From assembly GCA_900088475.1 (NCBI GenBank), contig FLMG01002866.1:1-46820 (forward strand): DNA of 46,820 nucleotides, written 5' to 3'. Of this stretch, positions 10,606-20,489 are shown piece after piece. The position numbers and the translations under genes are program-made. Under the pieces are notes generated by a model. It worked only from the letters and a program-made list of their open reading frames with translations. It was not told the origin of the DNA and searched no databases. Source of the stretch: Hyphochytrium catenoides (taxonomy: Eukaryota; Sar; Hyphochytriomycetes; Hyphochytriales; Hyphochytriaceae). Position 1 is the first letter of the stretch, and the number at the start of each line of letters is the position of its first letter.

Positions 10606-11213
10606 TTTTCGGGAGTAACCTTGATAGTAGCAGCCTATCTTTAAGCGATAGCTAAAGAAATATTGAACTTCAGTAGCCCAAATTCGCCGGACTCCTTTCT
10701 CCTTTCCCTCCTCATTCCTTTTCTCCCGTTGATCGGCTGTTCCTTCTTTCTTCTTTCCCTATTCCCCTCCTTATTTTCCTTTTAAAATCTGCATTTTATT
10801 CTACCGGGCCAGCCTTGTAACTCATCAATATATACTTTACGTATCTCCTCTTAACTGCGAGTGATGATGCCGAAGCTTCTCATTACTTGTTATATTTCTT
10901 CTCTGGACGCAGCGAAACTCCAATCTATCTTTATTGCTAACATAGAGCATACTTCGTTTTCTTCCACATGTTCCATATCAAGAGTCACTACTCAGAGTAC
11001 TCTGTTCAATCTTAGCTTTTTGTCCTCACGTGAAGCGAGATAATAATGATGAAAGCTCATGCGACAACAAGAAAAGCAAGGTTTCTCATGAGCGGTTGCA
11101 GGTTCCCTGGAAGAGGTGTTTGGACCCGGGTCGGAGAAAAGTGACTTAGGTCGGGTTGAGGGCTGCTTGACCCGGGTCGGACCCGGGTCGAAACGACCCG
11201 TGGCACAACACTA
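10606..11213 (+). other. 3' noncoding part of the hAT element
   Basis: About 600 bases between the transposase stop and the right end, pyrimidine-rich at first, then mixed. It contains three exact copies of the palindrome GACCCGGGTC (11123-11132, 11169-11178, 11180-11189) and ends in the right terminal inverted repeat. No gene is supported. Confidence 0.8.
11195..11213 (-). repeat. Right terminal inverted repeat of the hAT element
   Basis: Its reverse complement TAGTGTTGTGCCACGGGTC pairs with the left end at 17 of 19 positions. Confidence 0.93.
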
Positions 11214-11221
11214 AGGTAGGG
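11214..11221 (+). repeat. Right 8-bp target-site duplication of the hAT element
   Basis: AGGTAGGG, identical to 7128-7135. Confidence 0.95.
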
Positions 11222-11324
11222 GCATGCGATGGAAGACCATCTTTGCATTACAACGCTGTTCGTAATAGGACAGATAACTGTACTGTAGAACAACCTCTAC
11301 GGAGCAGTACAGTGATTGATATGT

Positions 11325-11451
11325 CTGTATAATATGCATTGCCTTTATCTACGATAAAAGCCATGACTATTATGACACCATAAAATCCTTCGCGGAAGCT
11401 CTGCTGCCGGGTTATCTGAACTTTGTTGAATGCGTTGCCGGGCTCACTTTC
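11325..11451 (+). repeat. Short diverged repeat, copy 2
   Basis: Partner of 6321-6451. It lies just upstream of the zinc-knuckle gene and may belong to its promoter or 5' leader. On the minus strand it reads openly (PGNAFNKVQITRQQ, then GFYGVIIVMAFIVDKGN) in a frame that spans about 290 bases, but I do not recognise the peptide. Confidence 0.75.
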
Positions 11452-11568
11452 CTCACGAAATAGTAGCGTCATCAGAGCTCCACAACATATATAACCGGGG
11501 GGCCAGCAGTTCATAAATAGTTGGCTCCACAGCAAATCCAACGCAGCAAACAGCGGAACTGGGGAGTA

Positions 11569-13002
11569 ATGTCACAGAAGAGAAAGTGCTCAACGAGACG
11601 GGGGGCAACCGCGACGACGGAAGGGAAAAAAAAGCGAAAAGTTTACCCCTGTGCGATCCGCTCGTGCAAAAAGAATGTCTATCTGCAGTCGCTGTGCTTT
11701 TCCCACCTCAGAGAGTTTAAGAAGGAATGTATTGCATGTCAGGTACCAGGTTGTGGAGCGACTAAACGATCGAAGTCTCCTTTCTGTTGGGTACATGGCA
11801 AGCCGCCACCTCGAGCATCTCAAGAAGAAGAAGAAGACGACCATGTACCAAAGCAGCAGCCCAAAACTTCTCCAGAGCAAGTAGCAGAGCAGCCACTGCC
11901 AGCCTCCCAACAACAAGAGCAAGCACTACTAAAAAGTCAGCATCCACTAGCTTCTCAAGAGCAGACACCACCAGCTCTTCATAAAAATCAGCTCCCGCTT
12001 CAGCACTCATCAGATCTTCAGAAAGAGCGTTCAACAAATCAGCTAAGGGGTCAAGACGCACCATCAGCATACCGAGCACTTCATCATGAACCGCACGACG
12101 ATCGGCTCAACAACGGGCTTTCAGTGGAGGGGGAGAGGTGCTCCATACTAGGCTGTCCGAGCCGAGCACACTACAACTGCAAATTAGCCGGATGCGATGA
12201 TGGCAAGGTTAGCCGGCACGGCCTCTGCTCCCGTCATTGGCGAGAGAAACAGCGTACCGGGACACCCCTGGAACCATTAAGAGACCTTCGGCGGCCAAAT
12301 GCGAGGGAGTCCCCTTGTGAGTTGCCGGAATGTAGCAGGGCGCTGAGCTTCTTATATCAGAGGTATGAGCAGCTTAAAGAACAGCTGGAATGTGCGCTCA
12401 TGGACTGTGCTAGCTTGGAGGGTCAGCTTTTCCTTAAGGATACAGAGCTACAGACTCTTCGGACCCCAGAAGTGAGAAGGACTGATCCAGATGAGGGACC
12501 AAGTACCAGGACGAATTGTTATAGTGGTGGCGATAAACAAGATAATACTGGAGATGCCTCTCTTCCGGACGGTAACCCTAAGCAGGCTGCAAGATACAAA
12601 CGTCATTTGGCATTGGAGGTTCAGGCAGAGAGCGATCGGTTCGATTTGTCAGCTCAACGCCGTCATCGTCCTCTTTCTCGTCGCCTACCAACCCCACAGC
12701 ATTCTCCGACGTGTAGATCTATTGTTCCAATGCCTGCACCACTGGTAGACAGTGATAAAGAAGGACGTTCTTTTCTCCCATCTCCGTCCTCTCCTTCTTC
12801 TTGCCATACCCAACCACCGCTTCCTTCTTTTCCTCCTGCTGCTTCGTCTTTTACACATTCTCCTACCTCTCCTCGTCCAGAGAAGCTGACAAAGAGCAAT
12901 GGGTTCATGGGCAAAAGATCTAAGGATGAGAACAAGCCGAGTGATAAATATGAGAAGCGAGCTATCTCGTCGTTAGAGGCGGGGTTGGGGCTCATTATAT
13001 AA
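11569..13002 (+). CDS. WRKY19-like zinc-knuckle protein, probably nuclear
   Basis: A single open frame; the first ATG at 11569 gives 477 residues. Counting from 11521, where the frame is already open, it has three C-x4-C-x9/10-C-x2-H knuckles: C49... preceded by C44 with C59/H62, C73/C78/C89/H92, and C220/C225/C236/H239. An additional CxxxxC pair precedes the last. This spacing is that of the 'WRKY19-like' zinc repeats abundant in oomycetes, diatoms and brown algae. A basic run KKKRKV just before the first knuckle looks like a nuclear signal. A long Gln/Pro/Ser-rich spacer, a short coiled coil (about 272-315) and a Ser/Pro-rich tail follow. The role, perhaps nucleic-acid binding, is inferred only. 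The tail and 3' flank are duplicated at 48-942, so this is a multicopy family and could be mobile. Confidence 0.75.
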   Translation: MSQKRKCSTRRGATATTEGKKKRKVYPCAIRSCKKNVYLQSLCFSHLREFKKECIACQVPGCGATKRSKSPFCWVHGKPPPRASQEEEEDDHVPKQQPKTSPEQVAEQPLPASQQQEQALLKSQHPLASQEQTPPALHKNQLPLQHSSDLQKERSTNQLRGQDAPSAYRALHHEPHDDRLNNGLSVEGERCSILGCPSRAHYNCKLAGCDDGKVSRHGLCSRHWREKQRTGTPLEPLRDLRRPNARESPCELPECSRALSFLYQRYEQLKEQLECALMDCASLEGQLFLKDTELQTLRTPEVRRTDPDEGPSTRTNCYSGGDKQDNTGDASLPDGNPKQAARYKRHLALEVQAESDRFDLSAQRRHRPLSRRLPTPQHSPTCRSIVPMPAPLVDSDKEGRSFLPSPSSPSSCHTQPPLPSFPPAASSFTHSPTSPRPEKLTKSNGFMGKRSKDENKPSDKYEKRAISSLEAGLGLII

Positions 13003-13538
13003 CACAAATAAGGGTGTCAAAAGGACGGAAACCACCAGCAGTGTCCCTCTTTTACTTTTCTGTCTCACAACCCTTTGCTCTTTCTTCATTTTGGGGGTTA
13101 TCACTAGCTAGTACTGCTTCCAGAATACCATCATTATGGATAAGAGTTCTGATGACTACTTCCCAACCTCTATCCCATTACTTGCATGTCTCCAGTTGTG
13201 CTTTCTACCTCCGCTATCCATGCGCTGCCAATAATTAGTCTCAAGACCTCTTTCCCTACCTGCTTCTCTTTTATTTGTTGAGCAGAGTCTATCATAACTT
13301 ACCTGTCTTCTGTTGTGCTTCTATCTCCGCAATCCATGCGCTGCCAAGTCTTCTACCCTGTCTGCTGCTCTTTCAAATGTTGAATCCGTTCAGAAGCAGC
13401 TCTTGTCTGTGCCAATCCTGCTGGTCTCTTGGACTCTATCTCTTGATCCACACCACCAACTCTTATATATAGGGCATCGCTATTCCGGTTTACTTCTTCC
13501 TCCTACAAAGGTCGGGTTATTGCCTGATGGACGCAGAG
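12645..13538 (+). repeat. Direct copy 2 of the 895-bp repeat
   Basis: Partner of 48-942. It covers the last ~120 codons of the zinc-knuckle gene and about 530 bases downstream. Conservation continues well past the stop codon, so the duplicated unit was genomic DNA or a transcript with a long 3' end, not just coding sequence. Confidence 0.9.
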
Positions 13539-14539
13539 ACCCACTATTTCGTTCTAAGGATTAACGACGAGCACGGTTACGGGTAGCGCCGGCAGACAAT
13601 GCAGAGACAGCGCCAGGGTTAGAGGAAGTATACAAACTTGGGCGGGCGGCTAAAACGACCAGATCGGGAGAGGATCTCATTGACGCTTCATCGACGCTTA
13701 GGAGGTTGGGGTAGACTCTTCCATGCCCTGTCAGAGCAGGCTGTCTGCTCGAAGCGGTGCATTCGGCTTCAGGCCGACACGGCTCTTATTTATGCGCCTG
13801 AGGCGGAGAGCCTTTTTACGCTACATACCATCTCCCAGGCTAGGGTAGTAGTAATGTCAGGCGCCACTTGAATTCCCTATTCTCAGCCTTATACATCCTC
13901 TCTTCTAGCTGGCTTCTTCCTTCCTACAGTCTCGGGTTTCTCACTTCACCCACTAATCCGCCGCATCGCCTAGATGTGGTATATGGGGTTCTTCTATTCT
14001 CCTCTCATCCTCTATATCTTCCTTCTCTCTCTCTTCTTAACTCTCTCCGTCTTTTGTATCTCTATCCTATCTGCCTCTCTCTCTGTGACTCTCTCTCTTC
14101 CTCACTCTCTACCATTTTTTCCTCTTACTCTCCCTCACTATCATATACTCTTAGTCCTCTCATCCAAACCTTCCCTCCTGGCTTCGCCATCTACCGATCT
14201 CTCTTCTTAACTCATTCGTACCATTCTTCCTTGATTAGCTCTAATCTAATCCCTATCCTTCACAAGCACTATCGTCTCTCCGTAGTATCGTGGTGGTTCC
14301 CATACCCCGTGAGCCAATGCCAGTTGGCGCTAGTTTGCTCTCGTCTCTCTGCTCATCGTTATTTCTCTCTTCGGGCCTCGTCCTGTAGCTGTAGGAGCCC
14401 CTGCATTGAGACTTGAGGTGGGCAGTATTTAAAAACTCCGTAGGTGGTGAGGTTTGAAGTGAGCTCTTAGAAGAGTGTCATCTTTATAATGTGGACGAGT
14501 ACCATCAACTCTTCGTCTATGACTCCTTCGCATCCCTCT

Positions 14540-14795
14540 TTCTCTTCTGTCGTCTTCTCTCTTTCTTCTCTCTCTCTTTCTCTCTGTCTCTCTCTTTCTC
14601 TCTGTCTCTCTCTTTCTTCTCTCTCTCTCTCTCTCTGTTTACTCTTTCTCTCTGTCTCTCTCTTTCTGTCTGTGTCTCTCTTTCTCTCTGTCTCTCTCTT
14701 TCTTCTCTCTCTCACCTCTCCATTTTCTCTTTCTCTCTGTGTCTCTCTTTCTCTCTGTCTCTCTCTTTCTCTCTGTCTCTCTCTTTCTCTCTGTC
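14540..14795 (+). repeat. CT-rich microsatellite
   Basis: Imperfect TCTCTC runs with recurrent CTGTCTCTCTCTTTCTCT units, inside a longer pyrimidine-rich stretch. The Ser/Leu-rich frames across it are repeat artefacts. Confidence 0.9.
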
Positions 14796-16360
14796 GTTCG
14801 TCTACCTACTCTACGTCCTATTTTATCTACCTCCTTCCTTCTTCGTCCATGCGGTCTTTTAGTCTAGCTGATTTGATTTCTATCGCCCGTCCCACAGTCT
14901 AGCTTTTGTTTCTGCCTTCCGTAGGTGGTCAGCCCTCCCTCTTCCTCTTTTCCTCTTTCCCTTATTATTATATTGCCGTTATATCCTGTCTCTCGCTCGC
15001 ATTGGTTCCCTGCTTCGTCCCGTTCCCTTCTATCCACACTACTCCTCTAAAATATCTTCAATCCTCCGGCGGCATGCCCCCTCGAGTAACTATCTCCTAT
15101 TTCTGCTTGTTCCTTTGAGAACGAGGGCTGCACTGCAACGTACTCTGCCTTCTTAGGGTAAGTGAAGTATGGCATGACAAGGCTGTCTCCCTTCTTCTTG
15201 CTGTCTCTTGTCGTGGACTTGCCTCTTCCGTGCACTCTTTCTCTTCGCCACGCTCCTTCTCAAGTGCATCATTTGCATTGATCTCCTTGCCCTCAGCTTT
15301 TGCGCTGCTCTTTCTCGCTGTCCTGTTCTACTCTTCTTTGTTCCTAAAGCCCTACAAGTCCCAGCGTAGGGTCTTTTCACCGTGACGGCGATCGCTAACG
15401 TTATTTGCTTTCTATCGACCTCTAGATGCCTTCGTCGTTCTTTATTAAATGCCAACAACGCCTCTCTCTATTGAACAGGGTTCAAGTCTCTTTTTCTCTG
15501 CGCATCCTTCTCTTAGCTGTTCATGTAAGCACTTTTCTCTTCTCGTCTAATGTCCCTTACTATCTTAATCAGCCTTCCTTTTTTTCTGTACATCTCGCCT
15601 TGCCTCTTGATCTCCAGCATTCATTCAGCGTTCACTATGGGTAAGGTCTCTCTCTTCTCTCTCTTCTCCTAGCTCTGCTAGGTTTCTTAGAGCGTTTCGC
15701 TATGATGTTATGATGAACAGAGAACGCATAATCGTTGATGATGAAGGAGGCAGAGATGTGTGAGAGAGAGAGAGAGGAAAGAAAGATGTTGGGCGGAGGA
15801 ACACTATAAAAACGAACTTGTTGGGGATTGATGAAGCGAGAAGAAGCAGCTAAAAAGCGTGAGGAAGTACCTTGATTCCCAATAGAGACCAGTCAATTGA
15901 TCTTCTTGCGCAACTGCTGTTCTGTTCTCAAACCCACCAACCAGTGGCCCCGACAGATGGCACGTTTGTAGAGCTCTAGACGAATTGTTCATATGATGAT
16001 GGCGGTAGTAACACGGGCAACTCTGGTCATTTGCTACCTTGGAGCAGAGCCTGACCACTGTTGGGGTGACTCAGAGAGGCGATGGCTCCTGGTCAACAGG
16101 CATTAGTCAAGACTACTCTGCTTGGCGTATCTTACTCTTTACTATCGGCCAACCATGCAGGTGCAGGCTATCTCACATAGAGCTGCTAATCGGTCAGCCC
16201 AGCGTCCGCCAAAGATGAAGATGTATACGCCGAAGCGGAACAGAAATTGGTGGATAGCTCAGCTAGTTCTAATCACCACGAAGTACTAAGCACTAGCTGA
16301 CCACCATCTCGCCTTTGTCTCTCTCTCATTGTTTCTTTTAACATAATCTTCTTCCTCCTC

Positions 16361-16494
16361 TCTCTTTTCGTCAGAGTGAGAGGGTCTCTCTTGCTCCTCG
16401 CTCTCTGTCTCCCTCTGTCCTTTTCTAAGCTTGAGGAAGCATAAGAGATACAGCGAGAAGGAGGAGAGAGACCCTCACAGTTGGAGAGAAAAGG
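16361..16494. repeat. Imperfect inverted repeat (foldback)
   Basis: The arm at about 16361-16407 (with GTGAGAGGGTCTCTCTT) pairs with the arm at about 16451-16494 (with GAGAGAGACCCTCAC) around a loop of some 43 bases. The arms are GA/CT-rich but share non-repetitive bases (GGGTCTCTC), so the pairing is not only microsatellite. It may be a miniature foldback element or a chance hairpin. Confidence 0.6.
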
Positions 16495-16885
16495 AAGGGG
16501 GGCATAGTCGTAAGATGATAGTTTGGCTCGCTATTCATCATGAAGTCGTGCATCAATCCTGACCCTTACAGCGCGGACACGACGAGCAACGAGAGGAGGT
16601 TCTTCCACTAAGGAAAGATAACTTCATAACCTGACCGCCCAGTCAGGGGATGTAATCATCACAATCTTCGCACGCGGGCATTCTGACGCATACCAAGGCT
16701 ACCAACCTATTAACCTGTTCAGACCGACGAGGACATGGTGGCCAGGATGATAGGAAGTAAGCGGTTGGCCGGACGCTCTTGGACCATCCATTCTTGGAGT
16801 GGGCACAACAAAGTGCTACGACCACTTGCTCTTGATAGTCCAGCTAGCAGAATGTAAGGAAAGCTTCAAGGATTAGCACTGTTAG

Positions 16886-16963
16886 GCGCCAGTATGACCC
16901 CCAGCCATAGGCCTAGGCTTATGTCCTTGTGCGCTTGTCACCACATCGGGAGAAGCAGAAGGA
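16886..16963 (+). repeat. Weak direct repeat, copy 1
   Basis: Resembles 17351-17424 in the same orientation: GCGCCAGT, CCCCAG, CTTGTG, TGTCAC.ACATCG and AGCAGAAGGA fall in the same order with small gaps. Diverged, about 75% by eye. Confidence 0.45.
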
Positions 16964-17350
16964 TAGGTAACAGCTTCCGACGATACTTCCTCACGCGGCG
17001 GTCAGAGGATAGGGCTGACGACCTTGCTCACGGTTAGCCTTGCTCGGTCAGCCTCAGCCTCTGCCGTGTGCTCAAACCTGAGGAGAAGGGCAGCGGGAGG
17101 AAGAGACACAGCTGACTTGTCCTATAAAATGCCGCAGAACAGTCAAACGCCCGAACTACCACCCTCACCCCCGTTCCCGTTCGCTGCCGTTGGATCATAT
17201 AGACTTAGACCATAGCTACTTCTTTATTGAGCTTGGTTTAGATACTAGGAGCACAGCTATTTGCTTATTTCGCCTAAGGCTAAGACCCTCCTTCTGCTTG
17301 ATCCAGGGAGGCGGCAAGGAAGGGCTTTTTGCCTGGTAATGTGTCGTCCA

Positions 17351-17424
17351 GCGCCAGTGTTATGCCCCAGGCAGACTTATAGATCTTGTGCTCTGTCACA
17401 ACATCGTAAGATGAAGCAGAAGGA
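17351..17424 (+). repeat. Weak direct repeat, copy 2
   Basis: Partner of 16886-16963. No coding meaning is evident. Confidence 0.45.
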
Positions 17425-18514
17425 GTGCCGCTACGCTCATGATCGGAGGTGAATTAAAGGAGGGGTATGAATCTATGGACCCAAAGGACAACACACACCC
17501 CGCCCGGCAAGAATGACTGCGGCTTTTGAAAAAATAATGTACTTTCCTCTTTCAGTAAGGGCACGAAGAAGTGCTCATTAGGAGGGCGATTGTGACCTAA
17601 GTAGCCTTCGATTGAAGCGTCTTCCATTAGGAGACAACGATGTGTGCTTGAGCTGGGCCCAGGAAGGGCTATTGGTAAGAGGCTAGAAAGAGTAGTGCAG
17701 CTCGCTGCACTTGGCGAAAAAGCTTCTTCGTGTTATATCAATCGTAACCTCTCAACCAAGCTGTATTATTGACGGCAACCTCTCGTTGCATTCTCTCTTA
17801 GTGCCCGTGAGGCACTGGCAGCGGCCCTTAGATACCGCCGCTCCATTCAACAAAGAGACGAAACAACGCATAACCAACATTGTTTCTAAGAAGAGTACCA
17901 TTCTTAACCCTTAACTCTACGCCACAAGGGAGAAAGCGTCTTGGTAGTAGAAGCCTCATGATCTGAAAGCAGTAAGAAAGGAGTCATAGTCAATCTTCAA
18001 GTGGCCAGCATTGAACAGTCTGCGACGAAGACAACCTCAGGCTTAAGGCGAAATGGGAAACCCTCTCTTTAGCTGCAGCTCTAAAAGAAACATTGGAGCT
18101 AAAGTGGTGGCGTTATCCACTACTAGGAGTCTAGCCTCTGAACCAATGGAATGATAGACCCCCGACTACTTTGCTTGGCCCACGACCCATCCTTGAAGTC
18201 AGAGAAGCTTATAAGGCGCTATGGAGGCGGGTCAGCATATCTGAAAAAGGAATCTTCCCGCAGGAATTGCTGTTAGGCGGAACGACAGAAGACAGAGCCT
18301 CCTTCCGTAGGAGGCCGCGCTAAGGGGCATGTTGCAGACATGACATTACTGCGCCACCTCTGCACAGCAGCATGGTACCTCAGCCTGGCTGGCCCTCTGC
18401 GCGAAGAAAGAAGGGCCGCGATGGTTTCTGGGATGCCCGTCATCTTCTTCTGGGTTGCTGGCTGCTGGTTGCATTGAAGACGACGAGACCTCCAAGTCAC
18501 CAGGCTTCCCGATC

Positions 18515-19243
18515 CTATTGTTTGTGACCGCTTTTTGCAGGAGACTGACACTGGTGGAGAGAGAATTTCTCCCATGCCAGAGGTGCTTTACATCGTTGAC
18601 ACCTAACAGTCCTCTTATTGCATCGCTCAAGCATGTGAGAGCGCATATGCTGGAGTCTGACCAGAAGACCACATCGTACACAAGTGCTATAAGACCTTTG
18701 CGTGGGCTTGGCTTGGGCCTGTACTTGCGACTTTGTTGCTTCTGCCTTTGTTTTCTGTTGCTTCAATGGTTGTGCCATTGGTGGTTGCTTTGGTTGTGCT
18801 TTAGGCAACGGCTTCTTCTGTCCTGCTGATGACAAATTGGTACCCGTCGAGCTGCACAGAACGCGTATGGCGTCGTATAAACTGTTCTTCTTTCTCAGAT
18901 AGATATGGTAGATGACAGCTTCCATGGCCGTCGAGAGCTCTTTCCTTTGAAACCCAATGCCATTCGTAGGTGGCTTGAGAATGTGGTCTAGACGCAGCTT
19001 CCTTGCCCAGCTAGCAAGCACTTCATCTTTGATGTTCTCTTGGACAACATTATGTAGGATCTCCTTCGACCTGCGACAGTTTGGGTACGTAGCATAAGCA
19101 TACTCGGCGGCCTTGAGCTTCAAAAGCGCGTCACCGAAGAAGGCGTCGATATCGGCCTTCTCTCCACCGCCCGCGCTCTTCAAGACAATTGCCCCTCGAA
19201 TGTAGTCTGGTCCAACCCCGTAGAATTCAAGAAACCGCGCCAT
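18515..19243 (-). CDS. RNase III-like protein with two zinc fingers, probably catalytically dead
   Basis: A single-exon frame of 242 residues. Residues about 30-125 resemble an RNase III domain: ADIDAFFGDALLKLKAAEY aligns with the NERLEFLGDAVL signature helix, and ELSTAMEAVIYHIYLR aligns with the D..fEAliGAiYLD helix. Of the four metal-binding acids, the Asp of FGD (D38) and the Glu of MEA (E108) are present. The signature Glu is Ala (35) and the Asp before the last Glu is Thr (about 105), so RNA cleavage is unlikely. A Pro/Gln/Lys-rich linker (about 140-183) leads to two TRAF-like fingers: C188, C191, H199/H203, C208, then C215, C218, H230, C232. Degenerate RNase III domains can act as dimerisation or RNA-binding scaffolds; that role is inference. 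An upstream exon is possible, as the domain starts close to the ATG. Confidence 0.65.
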   Translation of the reverse strand: MARFLEFYGVGPDYIRGAIVLKSAGGGEKADIDAFFGDALLKLKAAEYAYATYPNCRRSKEILHNVVQENIKDEVLASWARKLRLDHILKPPTNGIGFQRKELSTAMEAVIYHIYLRKKNSLYDAIRVLCSSTGTNLSSAGQKKPLPKAQPKQPPMAQPLKQQKTKAEATKSQVQAQAKPTQRSYSTCVRCGLLVRLQHMRSHMLERCNKRTVRCQRCKAPLAWEKFSLHQCQSPAKSGHKQ

Positions 19244-20456
19244 TAATATTGGTGCAACGATCCGCCACTGCTATATCTTGAGAAGGCGCTTCTTCTTCGC
19301 GACTCAGTTGGCGATAGTAATGATCCTCCACAAATGGGCCCTCTGGTAGTTGTCGCCCAGCAGCAGCAGCAGCAACACCAAGCAGTAGTAGGGAACAGAA
19401 GGATCTCAACTCAGGCCTACTAACCACCTTCCTTACTTCCACCCAGCCTGGCGCCGCAACAAAGAGGGAACAACGCGCCGGCTGGACTGCTGGTGGTTCG
19501 GTACATTGTTGTGGGGTCTCTAACATTTCTCCAAAGCAGGCCCAAAGCTGGCCAAAACCCGGGACACGAGCAGCTGAGCTTACAAGGCATTGCGTTATAA
19601 TCATAGCTCACCGCATAGGGACTCTGTAAACTCACTCTTCTTCTCCTTTTAGTTCTTTTAGGTCGTACAAGGGCAGTACTCGTAGGAAGACAACAGCTGC
19701 ACCTGCCGTGGGTGGTGGTGGTGGTCAACGACCAAGAAAGGCAGTTGTTCCCATGCTAGCGGTGCTCATCAACCTTTCCTTCCCTAAGTCCCTTGACGAC
19801 GCCAAACAATCATCCATCATAAGGCCGACGATGGACCCACAGTGACACCGCGCTCACAAGAGTAATGCCTTTCCGGTTGGCTGCTGGTATAAGGCGGAGG
19901 CAGCAGCGGCGCGAGGATGAATGTTCAGTAGTAGCCACGGTGATGATGAACTGATGATGATGAGGGTGCGGGTGATGAAGAACCAAATAAACCAGCAAGC
20001 ACGGATCATCATCCGCCACGAGCAAAAGTAGAAAGCCCTTTCTCCTGCTGTTGCTGATAATCTTGGAGCCCAGCGGCAGCATTGCTCCTTTTGTCATCAT
20101 CGTTGTTAGTCACATCCACGAGTCATTTCTTCCTCCTTCTCCATCAACAAACCGCCGGGATCTCGGTGCTGCTATGAGTAACAACCATTTCTCCCAGGTC
20201 ATCTCGCCACGCATTCCTATCAGCCTCAGTGGTCCAGCAGTAGTAGAGAATAACGACGTGGATATATGGTGTATATCCCGCCGTGCGGGTAAACTGGGAG
20301 GACCTGCTCCTTCTTCTTCCACTGAGTGAGCTGGCGCTCGAAGCTAATCGTCTCCTCATACTTGCACCCCAACCAGCTTTCATGTGGCTTGTCTGCTCAA
20401 CTATTTGGTCTTATTTGCTATCACGTGATGATCAAAGGTAGGAAGGTTGTTGATCT
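19244..20456. other. No gene recognised
   Basis: Short frames in several phases with Ser/Pro/Ala bias, and a small CAG run near 19359-19376. The stretch may hold the promoter or a 5' exon of the minus-strand RNase III-like gene, but no splice chain could be fixed. Confidence 0.5.
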
Positions 20457-20489
20457 ATGTACACCTATGACCTGCTGCTTGCTCGGGCT

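Larger units (their letters stand above)
7136..11213 (+). mobile_element. Complete hAT DNA transposon
   Basis: A 4078-bp element. Its 19-bp terminal inverted repeats begin TAGTGTTG and end CAACACTA, with 17 of 19 positions matching between 7136-7154 and the reverse complement of 11195-11213. It is flanked by a perfect 8-bp duplication (AGGTAGGG). Inside is one transposase gene with a BED zinc finger, RNase H-like catalytic residues and a C-terminal hAT dimerisation domain. Subterminal GACCC/GGGTC palindromes lie at both ends. All parts needed for mobility appear present, so the copy is either active or a recent insertion; the identical target duplication supports recent arrival. The only visible irregularity is a frame change at an A9 tract near the transposase N terminus. 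Confidence 0.95.
13539..18514. other. Gene-poor stretch, no recognisable gene
   Basis: About 5 kb without a recognisable protein domain or convincing exon chain. It includes a pyrimidine-rich domain (about 13,990-15,650) with a CT microsatellite core, an imperfect foldback repeat (16361-16494) and a weak internal direct repeat (16886-16963 against 17351-17424). No tRNA or rRNA is seen. Confidence 0.55.

Noticed and set aside
48-13538. The two 895-bp direct repeats as LTRs of one large retrotransposon
   Set aside because: The zinc-knuckle frame enters the right copy from outside, there is no target duplication, no primer-binding or polypurine site is seen, and no gag-pol lies between.
13868-14902. 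Long Ser/Leu-rich membrane proteins
   Set aside because: Several overlapping frames are open simply because the DNA is CT-rich; none has a domain or splice support.
15470-15500. tRNA B-box-like GGTTCAAGTC
   Set aside because: No A box, acceptor stem or cloverleaf can be drawn around it.
18273-18681. A second protein overlapping the RNase III-like gene
   Set aside because: Shadow frames with no motif; the main frame explains the conserved residues.
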